Positions 24,544-32,823 of a stretch of 44,519 bases of DNA are shown here, piece after piece. Every line of letters begins with the position of its first letter. Within the stretch, counting starts at the first letter, position 1. Where the stretch lies: NCBI GenBank assembly GCA_900468065.1, contig UBTA01000032.1, forward strand, positions 1 through 44,519, read 5' to 3'. This DNA comes from Hyphomicrobiales bacterium. GTDB taxonomy: Bacteria; Pseudomonadota; Alphaproteobacteria; Rhizobiales; Rhizobiaceae. The translations under genes were made by a program, and so were the position numbers. The notes below the pieces were generated by a model. It worked only from the letters and a program-made list of their open reading frames with translations, ran no database searches and was not told where the DNA came from.

Positions 24544-24687
24544 CGGGACTACTTTCAAAAGGCTGCCTAGGGGCACGAGAAGACAGGCTGTATTCTCATC
24601 TGCGGTTTCGTTGGCCACGAGAAGACAATTCCGTGATCATTATCTCATCATGTCCGGTTGACACGCATCTCAACCGTTGGACCATGA

Positions 24688-24712
24688 AACTGCCATCCCA
24701 AGAAAAGGTTCC
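24688..24712 (-). promoter_or_regulatory. EcfG-type promoter GGAAC-N16-AGTT
   Basis: Minus strand GGAAC (24712-24708), 16 bp, AGTT (24691-24688). It directs transcription toward the small gene at 24307-24543. Confidence 0.5.
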
Positions 24713-24810
24713 AGCTGAGGCGACGCTGGCGGCACGCCATTAAGACTTCGCAGGATTCCACTCCGATATCGCGTGGGGTCCCGGGCGTCGCAGATCCTGC
24801 GGAGGTTATT

Positions 24811-24993
24811 GTGTGCCCTCCCGTGCCATCGCTAACCAAAAGAGCCATTGGCCGCGAAGTCCTGTCACATGCCATCCACGTGATATCGGACGTCATTATC
24901 GGCGACGGCGAGCCCGTTTTTTGCTTTGGCTGGGTAGAGGCGGACGGCTCGCTTGTCGAAATGCCGGAGTGCAAAGGTCTGGTTCCCAGTTGA
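24811..24993 (+). CDS. 60-residue small hypothetical protein
   Basis: GTG 24811 follows GGAGG with 5-bp spacing, a near-ideal start. The product has a helix with basic residues, then IHVISDVIIGDGEPVFCFGWVEADGSLVEMPECKGLV, which looks like two short beta strands and ends with a Cys. No family is known to me. It is divergent from the small gene at 24307-24543. Confidence 0.48.
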   Translation: MCPPVPSLTKRAIGREVLSHAIHVISDVIIGDGEPVFCFGWVEADGSLVEMPECKGLVPS

Positions 24994-25383
24994 ACGAGAT
25001 ATTGTGGCTGCTGATCTGGGGCACTGCCGATCATAACCTATTGGTCGGACGGATTAACCCGTTCTCTCCAGGCCCATGGGCTAGCGTTGCAATATTCTCT
25101 CGTCTCCGCTTGGCGATCCCGACCTCAAGCAATGATCCCCTATAGAGTAGGCCCGCTACATTCCCTATGAGGGGCGCCAAAACTCAGATACTCATCAACT
25201 TCGCGGCATTGACAACGATACGGAACCGCGACTTGCAGGGCTTTACGCCAAAATCGCGCAGGAGAACCGACTGTCAATCCGTTGAGCACCCATTGGGACA
25301 ACCAGGGGACCGCGACATCGTGAGCCGATCCAAATACAGGGATCAATTCACCGAACCCTTGATCCTTTTGCAAATCTCACAGC
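24994..25383. other. No supported gene
   Basis: No frame with a ribosome site or family resemblance; no repeat or terminator recognised. Confidence 0.4.
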
Positions 25384-25710
25384 TCACGCCGCATTCCGCC
25401 CTGTCCCGCCCTGGATCGCCGCCTCAACAACGTCTAGCAGGCCAGGGAAACGCTCATTCAGCTCAGCGCGCCGAAGTGCGTTCATATGTGAGGCACCTTC
25501 GTTACGGGTCCACACAAGGCCCGCTTCACGCAACACCCGAAAGTGATGCGATACGCTGGATTTAGGCCGACCACCGTCTAGCGCACTGCAGGTGGCTTCG
25601 TCTGTCATGCAGAGCTTCTGCACAATCTCAAGACGCACGGGATCGCTCAGCGCGTAAAACACTTGCTCGATGCTGATCTCGTACAGGGCTGGATGCTTCA
25701 TGATTCTCAT
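25384..25710 (-). CDS. ArsR-family repressor
   Basis: 108 residues with the ArsR winged helix: a dimer/N-terminal helix with ALSDPVRLEIVQKLC, the recognition region KSSVSHHFRVLREAGLV, then the wing TRNEGASHMNALRRAEL. The N-terminal metal-binding ELCVCDL cysteine box is absent, so it probably senses something other than arsenic or zinc, perhaps an electrophile or redox state (two Cys, in KLCMTDEATC). It is divergent from the Old Yellow Enzyme gene with a 99-bp shared promoter region, the common arrangement of a repressor and its target. Confidence 0.88.
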   Translation of the reverse strand: MRIMKHPALYEISIEQVFYALSDPVRLEIVQKLCMTDEATCSALDGGRPKSSVSHHFRVLREAGLVWTRNEGASHMNALRRAELNERFPGLLDVVEAAIQGGTGRNAA

Positions 25711-25809
25711 ATCGCCACCTTTATCACCGATCTCTCCTTTTTGCTATTGTTCTATTGTAATCGAACTAACGAAGAGATATGTCAGGCAAACGTTTACCGG
25801 AGTTCACGC

Positions 25810-26910
25810 ATGCCAAGACTTTTCGACACCTTCAATCTTAAGGGCGTTACCCTACGCAATCGCATTGCAGTCTCGCCAATGTGCCAGTACATGGCGACGG
25901 ACGGCGTGGTTTCCGATTGGCACCTTCCCCACTATGCAGGCTTAGCGCGTGGCGGCGCGGGGCTGGTCGTCCTTGAGGCAAGCGCTGTTTCAAAGGAAGG
26001 GCGGATCACGCCCGGCGATCTCGGCATCTGGAACGACGCCCAAGCCGAAGCATTTCGCCCGATCGTCCGGGCTATCAAGGCTGCCGGGGCTACGCCCGGC
26101 ATCCAGATTGCCCATGCCGGTCGCAAAGCCAGTGCCAATCTTCCCTGGGAAGGCGATGATCATATCGCCGATGGCAACCCGCGAGGCTGGCCGACCATCG
26201 CACCGTCGGCGCTCGCCTTTGGCGGAGACCTCGGAAAAGTACCTAGCGAGATGACGAAGGAAGATATTCTTCGCGTACAGCAGGATTTTGTCGCTGCAGC
26301 AGAACGCGCGCGCGACGCCGGATTCGAATGGCTCATGCTGCATTTCGCGCACGGCTATCTGGCGCAGAGCTTCTTCTCGATCCATTCCAACCAGAGAGAG
26401 GACGAGTATGGCGGAAGTGCCGAAAACCGCGGCCGGTTTCTGTTGGAAACACTCGCGGCCGTGCGCAAAGTCTGGCCCGAAGACCGGCCGCTGACCGCCC
26501 GTTTCGGCGTGATAGAGTTCGACGGGCGCGACGAAGAAACCCTCAAAGAATCGATCGCCCTCGTCAGCCGCTTCAAGGACGCAGGTCTTGACGCCATCGA
26601 TGTCAGCGTCGGGTTCTCAACACCCAAGGCGCAGATTCCCTGGGGCCCGAATTTCCTGGCCGAGACAGCCGCACGCGTCCACACCGAAACCGGCCTACCA
26701 ACATCGACCAGTTGGTTCATCAGCGATGCCGAGGAGGCCGATGCGCTCATCCAGAGTGGAAAGACAGACCTCGTGATGCTGGCCCGGCCGCTACTTACCG
26801 ATCCGCACTGGCCTTATGCAGCGGCAAAAACGCTTGGTATCGAAAATCCTGCTTGGGCGACGTTGCCACCTCCTTACGCGCATTGGCTGGCACGCTATCG
26901 TACCAACTGA
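25810..26910 (+). CDS. Old Yellow Enzyme, YqjM/thermophilic-like class
   Basis: A 366-residue NADH:flavin oxidoreductase (FMN TIM barrel) that reduces activated C=C bonds of enals, enones and similar electrophiles. Motifs: SPMCQYMATDG near the N-terminus, with the redox-tuning Cys and Tyr of the YqjM class, then HAGRKAS, the substrate pair LHFAHGYL (H-x-x-H) and SNQREDEYGGS, and a C-terminal GKTDLVMLARPLLTDP phosphate-binding region. Length is normal. ATG 25810 follows CGGAG. It is probably induced by the divergent ArsR-family regulator in response to electrophiles. Confidence 0.93.
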   Translation: MPRLFDTFNLKGVTLRNRIAVSPMCQYMATDGVVSDWHLPHYAGLARGGAGLVVLEASAVSKEGRITPGDLGIWNDAQAEAFRPIVRAIKAAGATPGIQIAHAGRKASANLPWEGDDHIADGNPRGWPTIAPSALAFGGDLGKVPSEMTKEDILRVQQDFVAAAERARDAGFEWLMLHFAHGYLAQSFFSIHSNQREDEYGGSAENRGRFLLETLAAVRKVWPEDRPLTARFGVIEFDGRDEETLKESIALVSRFKDAGLDAIDVSVGFSTPKAQIPWGPNFLAETAARVHTETGLPTSTSWFISDAEEADALIQSGKTDLVMLARPLLTDPHWPYAAAKTLGIENPAWATLPPPYAHWLARYRTN

Positions 26911-27741
26911 TCTTCGCCACGATATCCGCATGCCTCGACGCAGTAAGACTTCGGGGCGTGCGGGTTGGACTGGCGTTATCATGGTCGATCCCTAGCCGGA
27001 TGATTTTGCCGGCGCGTTTTTTCTCGCTAGAATCCTACCCTAGTTTTTTGGTTGGGGAACGGTCCTGGCGGTTTCGACGAGGAAGCTTCCGCCTCGATCT
27101 TGGTTTCCGAAGGTTTCGTAATCGCCTATATTGCACTTATGGACCTTGACGATCCTTTCCTTCGACCAGCGCAAAATATATTCACCGCCATGCAATCATT
27201 TGGACGAAGTGGAGAAGGCGGAGATTAATGCATTTTCCCGTCGTCAGGCAATCGTGCCGCCCCAGAGGATCACTGGGATTGTATTTGATTGGCTGACTCC
27301 GCCGATGTTTGGTCTGTGCCAAACCTTTGCCAGACTGGTTTCAGTGCGCAGCCGGAATGAAGGATGAACAAGCCGCCATATGTTGTCGTTCTGATCAAGG
27401 TGGCCCTGCTTCATCGCGCGGACACCGGTAAGGCGCTCGGCCGGCGAGTTGCATAATGAAAGCGGTGGTCCATTGTCGTCGTCGAATGCAGAGAATGCGG
27501 GGTTTACGGCGGGTTTGATCGGAGGGATGTCATCCGAAGCTTAGACTTTACATGTCCCGCACGCCAGGGTGTGGTGGCAATTTGAACGCGATGTGCGCGG
27601 AGGGCATGGACCGATACGAGGCGAGCGTGCGCGCTGCGGGCGTGCCGGGCAGAATTTTGCATGCCACCTCTCGTTACGTTGATGAGGCGGTGTGCGAAAG
27701 CGCGCGAAGGACATTACCGAGCCAGCGGCGGTTTGCGATGA
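26911..27741. other. Long gene-free stretch
   Basis: 830 bp without a supported gene. Short frames on the plus strand (around 27139 and 27552) lack convincing starts and family resemblance. Composition is mixed, with AT-rich islands near 27000-27220, as in eroded insertions. No terminator or repeat was recognised. Confidence 0.45.
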
Positions 27742-28224
27742 TCAAACGACACGCTCATAGAACCCGTTGAGGGTAGCAAACTCTATTCCCAGCTTTGTCA
27801 GCGAGGCATGCGCAGACATGTGGTTGCCGTCATCGTGAAGGAAGAACCAGTCATCGAATCCGCACTTCGACTTCGTGCCGTCCGTGCTCGGGACATTGCG
27901 GTGGTAGCGCCAATGAAAGGCGTTGCCCGCTTGCTCTCCATGGGCCAATCCCTCAATGAGGGTTTCGCGCCCCTCGTACACGCCGTCGCCGCGCTTGATG
28001 ATCGTCCACGCCAGGGTATCTATATGTCCGTCGTCAAAGGTGTAGGTTTCCTTGAGCGCCAGTGTGTGTGCGCGCGCATCCCAGCGGCCTTCGGCTTGGA
28101 TCGTGAACCTGTTCTGTAGCCCGCCCAGTCTTCCGAGAGTGACACCCCATCCTCTGAGCGATCCTGAGAAGAACTCTTCCAGAATGAATCCGGGTTTCTG
28201 GTCTACGAAATCTTCGATCTTCAC
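27742..28224 (-). CDS. DUF3833 family protein
   Basis: 160 residues. The pattern FILEEFFSGSLRGWGVTLGRLGGLQNRFTIQAEGRWD..., then ETYTFDDGHIDTLAWTIIKRGDGVYEGRE and GNAFHWRYHR, matches DUF3833, a lipocalin-like beta-barrel family with FF.G...WG and DGxxxxxxW motifs and no known activity. Many relatives are lipoproteins; this copy has no signal peptide. GTG 28224 is chosen because GAGGAG precedes it by 6 bp; an upstream ATG at 28308 would lie beyond the promoter. A GGAAC-N16-AGTT promoter is 31-55 bp upstream. Confidence 0.78.
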   Translation of the reverse strand: MKIEDFVDQKPGFILEEFFSGSLRGWGVTLGRLGGLQNRFTIQAEGRWDARAHTLALKETYTFDDGHIDTLAWTIIKRGDGVYEGRETLIEGLAHGEQAGNAFHWRYHRNVPSTDGTKSKCGFDDWFFLHDDGNHMSAHASLTKLGIEFATLNGFYERVV

Positions 28225-28254
28225 GGTGGTCTCCTCGGTTCGATGCCGCCGGGA

Positions 28255-28279
28255 AACTTGTGTGTCCCACGGTTGTTCC
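28255..28279 (-). promoter_or_regulatory. EcfG-type promoter GGAAC-N16-AGTT
   Basis: Minus strand GGAAC (28279-28275), 16 bp, AGTT (28258-28255). The predicted start ~28248 gives a 24-nt leader to GTG 28224. It lies back-to-back with the plus-strand promoter at 28299-28323. Confidence 0.6.
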
Positions 28280-28298
28280 TTCGCCATCGGTCCCTCGA

Positions 28299-28323
28299 GG
28301 AACTTCAACGCTCCTCATGGGTT
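28299..28323 (+). promoter_or_regulatory. EcfG-type promoter GGAAC-N16-GGTT
   Basis: GGAAC (28299-28303), 16 bp, GGTT (28320-28323). The predicted start ~28331 gives a 17-nt leader to ATG 28348 that carries the AAGGAGGAG ribosome site. Confidence 0.6.
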
Positions 28324-28347
28324 TCACGGCATAAGGAGGAGCAGGAC

Positions 28348-28722
28348 ATGGTCAAGCGAACAGGCGGTTGCCACTGTGGCAGCGTGAAATTCTCGGTCGA
28401 AGGCGAACCTACCAGGATCGGCCTCTGCCACTGTACGGACTGCCGACAGGAGAGTGGATCGGCGTTTACCTATTTCGGGATCTGGCCGACCGAGCAATTC
28501 TCGAGTAAAGGCGAGACATTGGATCACGACGGCCGAAGTTTTTGTCCTGAGTGCGGTTCGCGGCTTTTCTCCGCCGGTGAACACGAGGCGGAAATAAAGC
28601 TTGGATGTCTGAACCAAGCCCCAACAAGACTTGTGCCCACATACGAACTCTGGATCAAGCGTCGAGAGCCTTGGCTTAGGCCCTTGGAAGGCGCCGACCA
28701 GTTCGAGGAAGACAAACCGTAG
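28348..28722 (+). CDS. GFA / CENP-V family zinc protein
   Basis: 124 residues of the glutathione-dependent formaldehyde-activating (GFA) family. Zinc ligands are visible: GGCHCG at the N-terminus, LCHCTDC in the middle and CPECGS near the C-terminus (C-x-C, C-x-C-x-x-C and C-x-x-C). The family type member binds glutathione-formaldehyde adducts, but most members are uncharacterised. Start ATG 28348 follows AAGGAGGAG. It is divergent from the DUF3833 gene with facing EcfG-type promoters, so it is probably part of the general stress response. Confidence 0.9.
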   Translation: MVKRTGGCHCGSVKFSVEGEPTRIGLCHCTDCRQESGSAFTYFGIWPTEQFSSKGETLDHDGRSFCPECGSRLFSAGEHEAEIKLGCLNQAPTRLVPTYELWIKRREPWLRPLEGADQFEEDKP

Positions 28723-29180
28723 CGGAAAGCATTCCCCGTGCGTTCCGCCATTGTGGATATGTGACGTACGCCGTCAGCGCTCCCTCGCCTTCGGTGGTGA
28801 TCGTCACGGCTTGTCCCTTGGGCATGTGACGATGTCCCCTGCTCCTGTCGTGTACGGCCATGGTCCCGGTCAGCGACTGGTCCGTTGCGTAGCGGCGGTA
28901 CCCGATAGTGACCGGCCCCCATGCCTTTCATCGATCAGATTTCCGACAAAATATCCGCGTTCTGTCCCGGCGACTTGACCAACTTGGCATCGGTTAGGCA
29001 GATTTTCTGGACCTTCACTGGCTTCTCCCGTTCTGCTAAAAGCATCAGCGCTGTTATCCTCGCCGCCACGGCCGTATCCTTGAAGATGGACCACCCCTGC
29101 GCTGTTTAAAGATTGAGGTGGATGCCGCTGGGTCGGTTTTCGCATATCCTGCGCAAGCTCTGAGGCGAATGGAGGCTTGG
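28723..29180. other. No clear gene; possible minus-strand remnant
   Basis: A minus-strand frame at about 28676-28930 reads VTIGYRRYATDQSLTGTMAVHD...PKGQAVTITTEGEGALTAYVTYPQWRNARG, which looks protein-like, but no start with a ribosome site precedes it and it overlaps the end of the GFA gene. It may be a remnant. The rest holds nothing I can support. Confidence 0.4.
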
Positions 29181-29759
29181 ATGTTCATCAAGACGGTCGA
29201 ACCCGACGAAGCAACTGGCGAAATAGCCGCGCTTTATGATGCCGAAAAACAGTCAATGGGCCGGGTGATGCAGGCTACCCAATGCTGGTCTGCTCGCCCG
29301 GATGTCATCGTACCGATCGAGAACCTGCTCCACCAGATACGCAACGGCTTTTCACTCGGGCTTCTCAACTTCCGTCTGATCACGTTCGTCGTCGCCGGAG
29401 ACGTGCCTTCAAGCTATTGTTCTCACGTCTACTTCCGCAGCCTATCCGGTACTCTTGGCCGTGAGCAAGCGCTTGCGGTCAGGCAGGATTATCGAAACGC
29501 CGGACTGAGCGATCAACAGGTCGAGATGCTTGCCTACGCGAAGCAGATCACCCGGGACGCATCCCTGATCACCCATGCAGATATACAGCGATTGCGGGAC
29601 GTCGGCTTTAGCGACGTTAACATTGCGGACATTGCACTGGCCGCATCATTCAGAAACTTCATGAGCCGCTACTTCGACGCGGTCGGTGCGGCCGTGGAGC
29701 CGGAATTCCTTGACGACGATCCAGTTGTCAGAGAAATGATGGCGGTCGGACGGAAATAG
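29181..29759 (+). CDS. CMD/AhpD-like alkylhydroperoxidase-related protein
   Basis: 192 residues of the carboxymuconolactone decarboxylase / AhpD superfamily (peroxidase-related group). An all-helical pattern: EIAALYDAEKQSMGRVMQ, LLHQIRN...GLLNFRLITFVVAGDVPSSYCSHVYF, then ...AYAKQITRDASLITHADIQRLRDVGFSDVNIADIALAASFRNFMSRYFDAV. The usual CxxC of AhpD is reduced to a single Cys followed by Ser-His (YCSH), so disulfide peroxidase activity is doubtful. ATG 29181 is fixed by GGAGG five bases upstream. Confidence 0.85.
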   Translation: MFIKTVEPDEATGEIAALYDAEKQSMGRVMQATQCWSARPDVIVPIENLLHQIRNGFSLGLLNFRLITFVVAGDVPSSYCSHVYFRSLSGTLGREQALAVRQDYRNAGLSDQQVEMLAYAKQITRDASLITHADIQRLRDVGFSDVNIADIALAASFRNFMSRYFDAVGAAVEPEFLDDDPVVREMMAVGRK

Positions 29760-29979
29760 CAACGGTGCCGGCCGCATTGCAGATGCAAGTCGTCCGCCGC
29801 GCCGCCTGATAAAATGAACGCTTTCATTCCAAGCGACGCACCGGATCTCAAGCGCAGGTCTTTTCGTTTTTCCATCCACGCCCGCTTCGTGGCTGCATAT
29901 GAGCGGCAAGCTCGCTCACCGTGGCGAACATCGCGGTTATGTCGAAACGGTCGGAGATAGGGTCTGTTCGCGCAAGCGG

Positions 29980-30004
29980 GGAACAAATACTGGAGGTGTT
30001 GGTT
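29980..30004 (+). promoter_or_regulatory. EcfG-type promoter GGAAC-N16-GGTT
   Basis: GGAAC (29980-29984), 16 bp, GGTT (30001-30004). The predicted start ~30012 lies 20 nt before the ATG at 30032. Confidence 0.6.
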
Positions 30005-30031
30005 TTTCCCCGAAACCAAGGAGGACTAATT

Positions 30032-30226
30032 ATGACACTTCCCGTTAATCCCGGCCCCGACCTGCCCGGGCCAACTCCGCCAGTCCAGCCGATTGACGCA
30101 CCAGACGTGCTGCCGCTTGATCCTGAGCGAGAGTCGGAGCCGGATGCCGGGAAGCTGCCCCATGACAAACCGGAGCACGCCCCGGACGATCCAAGCATCG
30201 GTGATGTTTTAAGGGATTTGAGCTAG
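30032..30226 (+). CDS. 64-residue Pro/Asp-rich small protein
   Basis: ATG 30032 is preceded by AAGGAGGA with 7-bp spacing, a near-perfect site. The product (MTLPVNPGPDLPGPTPPVQP...) is ~20% Pro and acidic, thus intrinsically disordered, ending in a short helix (SIGDVLRDLS). Two related-looking Pro-rich reading frames occur at 2623-2820 and 2880-3002. No enzyme or binding motif is seen. Its EcfG-type promoter makes it a stress protein; a hydrophilin-like protective role is possible but unproven. Confidence 0.72.
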   Translation: MTLPVNPGPDLPGPTPPVQPIDAPDVLPLDPERESEPDAGKLPHDKPEHAPDDPSIGDVLRDLS

Positions 30227-30265
30227 CTGGATCATCCGTCGACACCAGAACTCGAAGCGTTTCGA

Positions 30266-30290
30266 GGAACGCCCCTCCGGCTAGTCTGTT
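30266..30290 (+). promoter_or_regulatory. GGAAC-N16-TGTT element without a gene
   Basis: GGAAC (30266-30270), 16 bp, TGTT (30287-30290). No start codon with a ribosome site follows within ~200 bp, so it is either chance or the promoter of an untranslated RNA. The ~290 bp between 30227 and 30516 contain nothing else I recognise. Confidence 0.25.
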
Positions 30291-30516
30291 AGTTTGCAGC
30301 GGGATTTATACGCGACTGCCGAGACGGTTTATACGCTCAACAGTGGTGCCAGAGTGGGTCGTGGCGGGTCAGGCCGAAGCCCGAGCGATCCGCCGCAAGG
30401 CCTGCGGTCAACCGTCGGTCCCGGTCACCCGGAAGCACTGGGCTTAACACCCGCTTGACGGCGCCACGATCCCTTTGCGGCAGGCAGTGCTCTCGATGGT
30501 TCACGCAACCCGCCCC

Positions 30517-30834
30517 TTAAATTTCGAACTGTGCGAGTAAAGGCAATGCCGGCGCCGTTGCGCTATCAGCCGGCGGCGTTTTTGGCTTCCGCATGACGGA
30601 CTTGCCTTTTTTAATTTTCGGTGGCCGGTTGTCGCGCGCCGTCAGTTCAAGCCCCTCGACGCCCGGTAACAAGGCGTCGTCAGCTAGCTGCGGCACGTCG
30701 GGTTTCAGAGCTGTAGGTGCCAGTACCGCCGCGGCTTGCAACGATGGCAAGATCACGGTCCGCGGCTTTGTGGTTTTCGGGGCTGCCCGTTGATCTGAGA
30801 CTTCAGGCTCAACAAAGCGGGAATAGCGAATCAT
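30517..30834 (-). CDS. Hypothetical basic/Pro-rich protein
   Basis: 105 residues from ATG 30834 (GGAGG about 10 bp upstream); ATG 30873 without a ribosome site is the alternative. The start MIRYSRFVEPEVSDQRAAPKTTKPRTV is followed by an Ala/Leu-rich helix and a strongly basic linker (RPPKIKKGKSVMRKPKTPP). Probably cytosolic, perhaps nucleic-acid associated because of the basic tail. I do not recognise a family. Confidence 0.5.
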   Translation of the reverse strand: MIRYSRFVEPEVSDQRAAPKTTKPRTVILPSLQAAAVLAPTALKPDVPQLADDALLPGVEGLELTARDNRPPKIKKGKSVMRKPKTPPADSATAPALPLLAQFEI

Positions 30835-31162
30835 CGGCACTGAGCCTCCATAGTGTTCGCCAAATGTTCTCATTTGAAGACAAGCGTGTCAATGCAAGAC
30901 ATCGGCGCCCTACTACAATCGGCCGCTACTCCGACATGCTTTCAGAAGGAAAACAAAGACATATCTCCTATACATCAAAACGGAGGCTGTGGGACGATAT
31001 GGACGCGATCGAGCCTGACACGCCGCCGACCTGAAGCCAGAGAGGGGAGCGGTACTCAAGGCGCTGTTTCCCCAATAGATTATTACCACGCCTCTTGACC
31101 GGCACGGTTCGCCGCCGCACCCGTCGATGCCGGGATAAATACGTTATGGTGTTTTCGGCCCG
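30835..31162. other. No supported gene
   Basis: About 330 bp between two minus-strand genes; no gene, repeat or clear terminator seen. Confidence 0.4.
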
Positions 31163-31984
31163 TTAATGTGCAAGTAGCATCGGGATTTCGGGCCCAGCAA
31201 GAAAAGTCTGGGTAACGCCGCCCAAAAGGCGCTCTTTCAACCGCGAGTGCCCGTAACCGCCGGCAATGAGCAGGTCTGCGCGATATTCCTTTGCAACCCC
31301 CTGAAGCACCGTTGCGGCAAGCTCTCCATCTGCACGCCTTTTCGCGACCTCCACCGACAGGCCGGTTTTTCGCAATGCTGCAGCAAAACGATCATGCAGG
31401 TCCTCATCTATCACCTTGTCATCGATCACCGATATCAGCACAATCTTTGGCGACTGCTCAAGGAACGGGCGCGCGCCAGATAGTGCTCGCGCCAGTGTAG
31501 CGCTGCCGTCCCAAGCGATCGCTATCACATCGACGCGCCCGCAGGATGTCTCACTGGGGTACAGAATAACGGGCCTCCCACTGTCAAAAAGGATGCTCTC
31601 CAGGAATGATCGGGCCGTTGGAACAGCTTCCATGATGGAGCAGTCGTAGATCCGTGCTCTTCTCGAAAGTGTCTCACCAATTTGGGGTTCCGAGGCCTCG
31701 ACATAGGAAATCGTTGCGCCAATCCCGGCGGTGTCGGCGTAGTTCCTTACCGCTTGCGCCAAAAACTCCGCGTTGTCGCGACTTATACTTTCAGCATCTG
31801 CACTCATTTTCGCGATATCCAAAACGTGTGGAAATGCGCTGTGGGCATTTGGTATTTTCACCGTCGCGATCGTTACATTCAAATCCGCGCTCTGGTTTCG
31901 GGCAAAAGTAATCGCGTTCTGGAGTACCGTGAACGAGCTTGGATCGGGAAAGGTCGTCAACGGCAGGTGAAATTGAGGCTTCAT
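31163..31984 (-). CDS. Universal stress protein, tandem UspA domains (1)
   Basis: 273 residues with two Usp folds. The C-terminal domain keeps the nucleotide-binding signature GGYGHSRLKERLLGGVTQ (G-2x-G-9x-G-S/T); the N-terminal one is degenerate. Such double Usp proteins bind ATP and help survival under low oxygen or energy stress. ATG 31984 follows GGGAGA. The start faces an Hsp20 gene, and the 246-bp divergent region holds a TTGAC-CCCC-ATCAA box centred 127 bp upstream, so control by the FixK-type regulator of this cluster is likely. A paralogue is at 35431-36267. Confidence 0.9.
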   Translation of the reverse strand: MKPQFHLPLTTFPDPSSFTVLQNAITFARNQSADLNVTIATVKIPNAHSAFPHVLDIAKMSADAESISRDNAEFLAQAVRNYADTAGIGATISYVEASEPQIGETLSRRARIYDCSIMEAVPTARSFLESILFDSGRPVILYPSETSCGRVDVIAIAWDGSATLARALSGARPFLEQSPKIVLISVIDDKVIDEDLHDRFAAALRKTGLSVEVAKRRADGELAATVLQGVAKEYRADLLIAGGYGHSRLKERLLGGVTQTFLAGPEIPMLLAH

Positions 31985-32104
31985 GGGGCATCTCCCTTTC
32001 CAGAATTCCTGACTTTTGCGCAGAACGAACGATTTTGCCTCGGTTTCATGCAAACCGATAATGCCAGTATTGTTGCAAGAATACGCCAATTGGCGGGCCG
32101 CGAT

Positions 32105-32118
32105 TTGACCCCCATCAA
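32105..32118. promoter_or_regulatory. FNR/FixK box TTGAC-N4-ATCAA
   Basis: It lies midway between the divergent Usp (start 31984) and Hsp20 (start 32231) genes and could serve both. It matches FixK/FNR consensus TTGAT-N4-ATCAA except for one inner base. Confidence 0.72.
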
Positions 32119-32230
32119 TGTTCACACCCTTCGACAGCCTATGATGAGAGCACATCTCGACCCCCATGAGATGAAAAAGGATTAGAGCACGCCTCCCGTC
32201 AGAATCATCAGGTAAATGGAGATTGAAAAC

Positions 32231-32737
32231 ATGGCTGAACATCCCGCTAATCTTCCCACCAACACGGAACTAAAAACACCGTCGACATCGGGCCTCTGGT
32301 CACCCTTTGAAAGCCTTCGTTCCGAAATCGACCGGGTCTTCAATGACTTCACGCCGGGATTTTTCGATCGGACTTTTTTCCGTTTACCGCCGGCATTTCA
32401 GGGTAACGTGCCGGCCGTTGATTTTGTCGAAAAGAACGACGCCTATGAGTTGACTGCCGAGCTACCCGGCATCGATCCCAAGCAGCTTGATGTCACGCTT
32501 TCGGACGGCATCCTCACGTTAAAAGGCGAAAAAAATGAGCGTGAGGAAAGGAAAGATGGGGACTACTACCTTTCCGAACGCCGGTATGGATCCTTCCGGC
32601 GCGATATCCGACTTCCAGCGGCGACCGAACCCGACAAGATCGACGCCTCGTTTGCCAACGGACTTTTGAAGATCACGCTTCCGAAAGCGCCAAACGCGCA
32701 AAACAGCAACAGGAAGATCGCTATCAAGGGATCCTGA
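32231..32737 (+). CDS. Hsp20 / alpha-crystallin small heat shock protein
   Basis: 168 residues. The N-terminal arm has WSPFESLRSEIDRVFNDF. The alpha-crystallin domain (~58-150) shows DFVEKNDAYELTAELPGI and the closing ANGLLKITLPK (GxLxIxLPK) motif, and the C-terminal IxI-type anchor is KIAIKG. It is an ATP-independent holdase forming oligomers. ATG 32231 (GGAG upstream) is preferred; ATG 32216 would add five residues. A FixK box lies ~120 bp upstream and a hairpin follows the gene, so it is monocistronic and probably induced by low oxygen. Confidence 0.93.
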   Translation: MAEHPANLPTNTELKTPSTSGLWSPFESLRSEIDRVFNDFTPGFFDRTFFRLPPAFQGNVPAVDFVEKNDAYELTAELPGIDPKQLDVTLSDGILTLKGEKNEREERKDGDYYLSERRYGSFRRDIRLPAATEPDKIDASFANGLLKITLPKAPNAQNSNRKIAIKGS

Positions 32738-32787
32738 CTGCAGTCGAATGAGTGACAGCCTATACGTTGGCGTTCAGTGTGAGAACG

Positions 32788-32817
32788 ACGCGCGGGCGAT
32801 CAGTCCCCCGCGCGTTT
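32788..32817 (+). terminator. Hairpin terminator after the Hsp20 gene
   Basis: ACGCGCGGG (32788-32796), 10-nt loop, CCCGCGCGT (32807-32815), then a short T run. Very GC-rich stem, weak T-tract. Confidence 0.55.
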
Positions 32818-32823
32818 GCAGTA

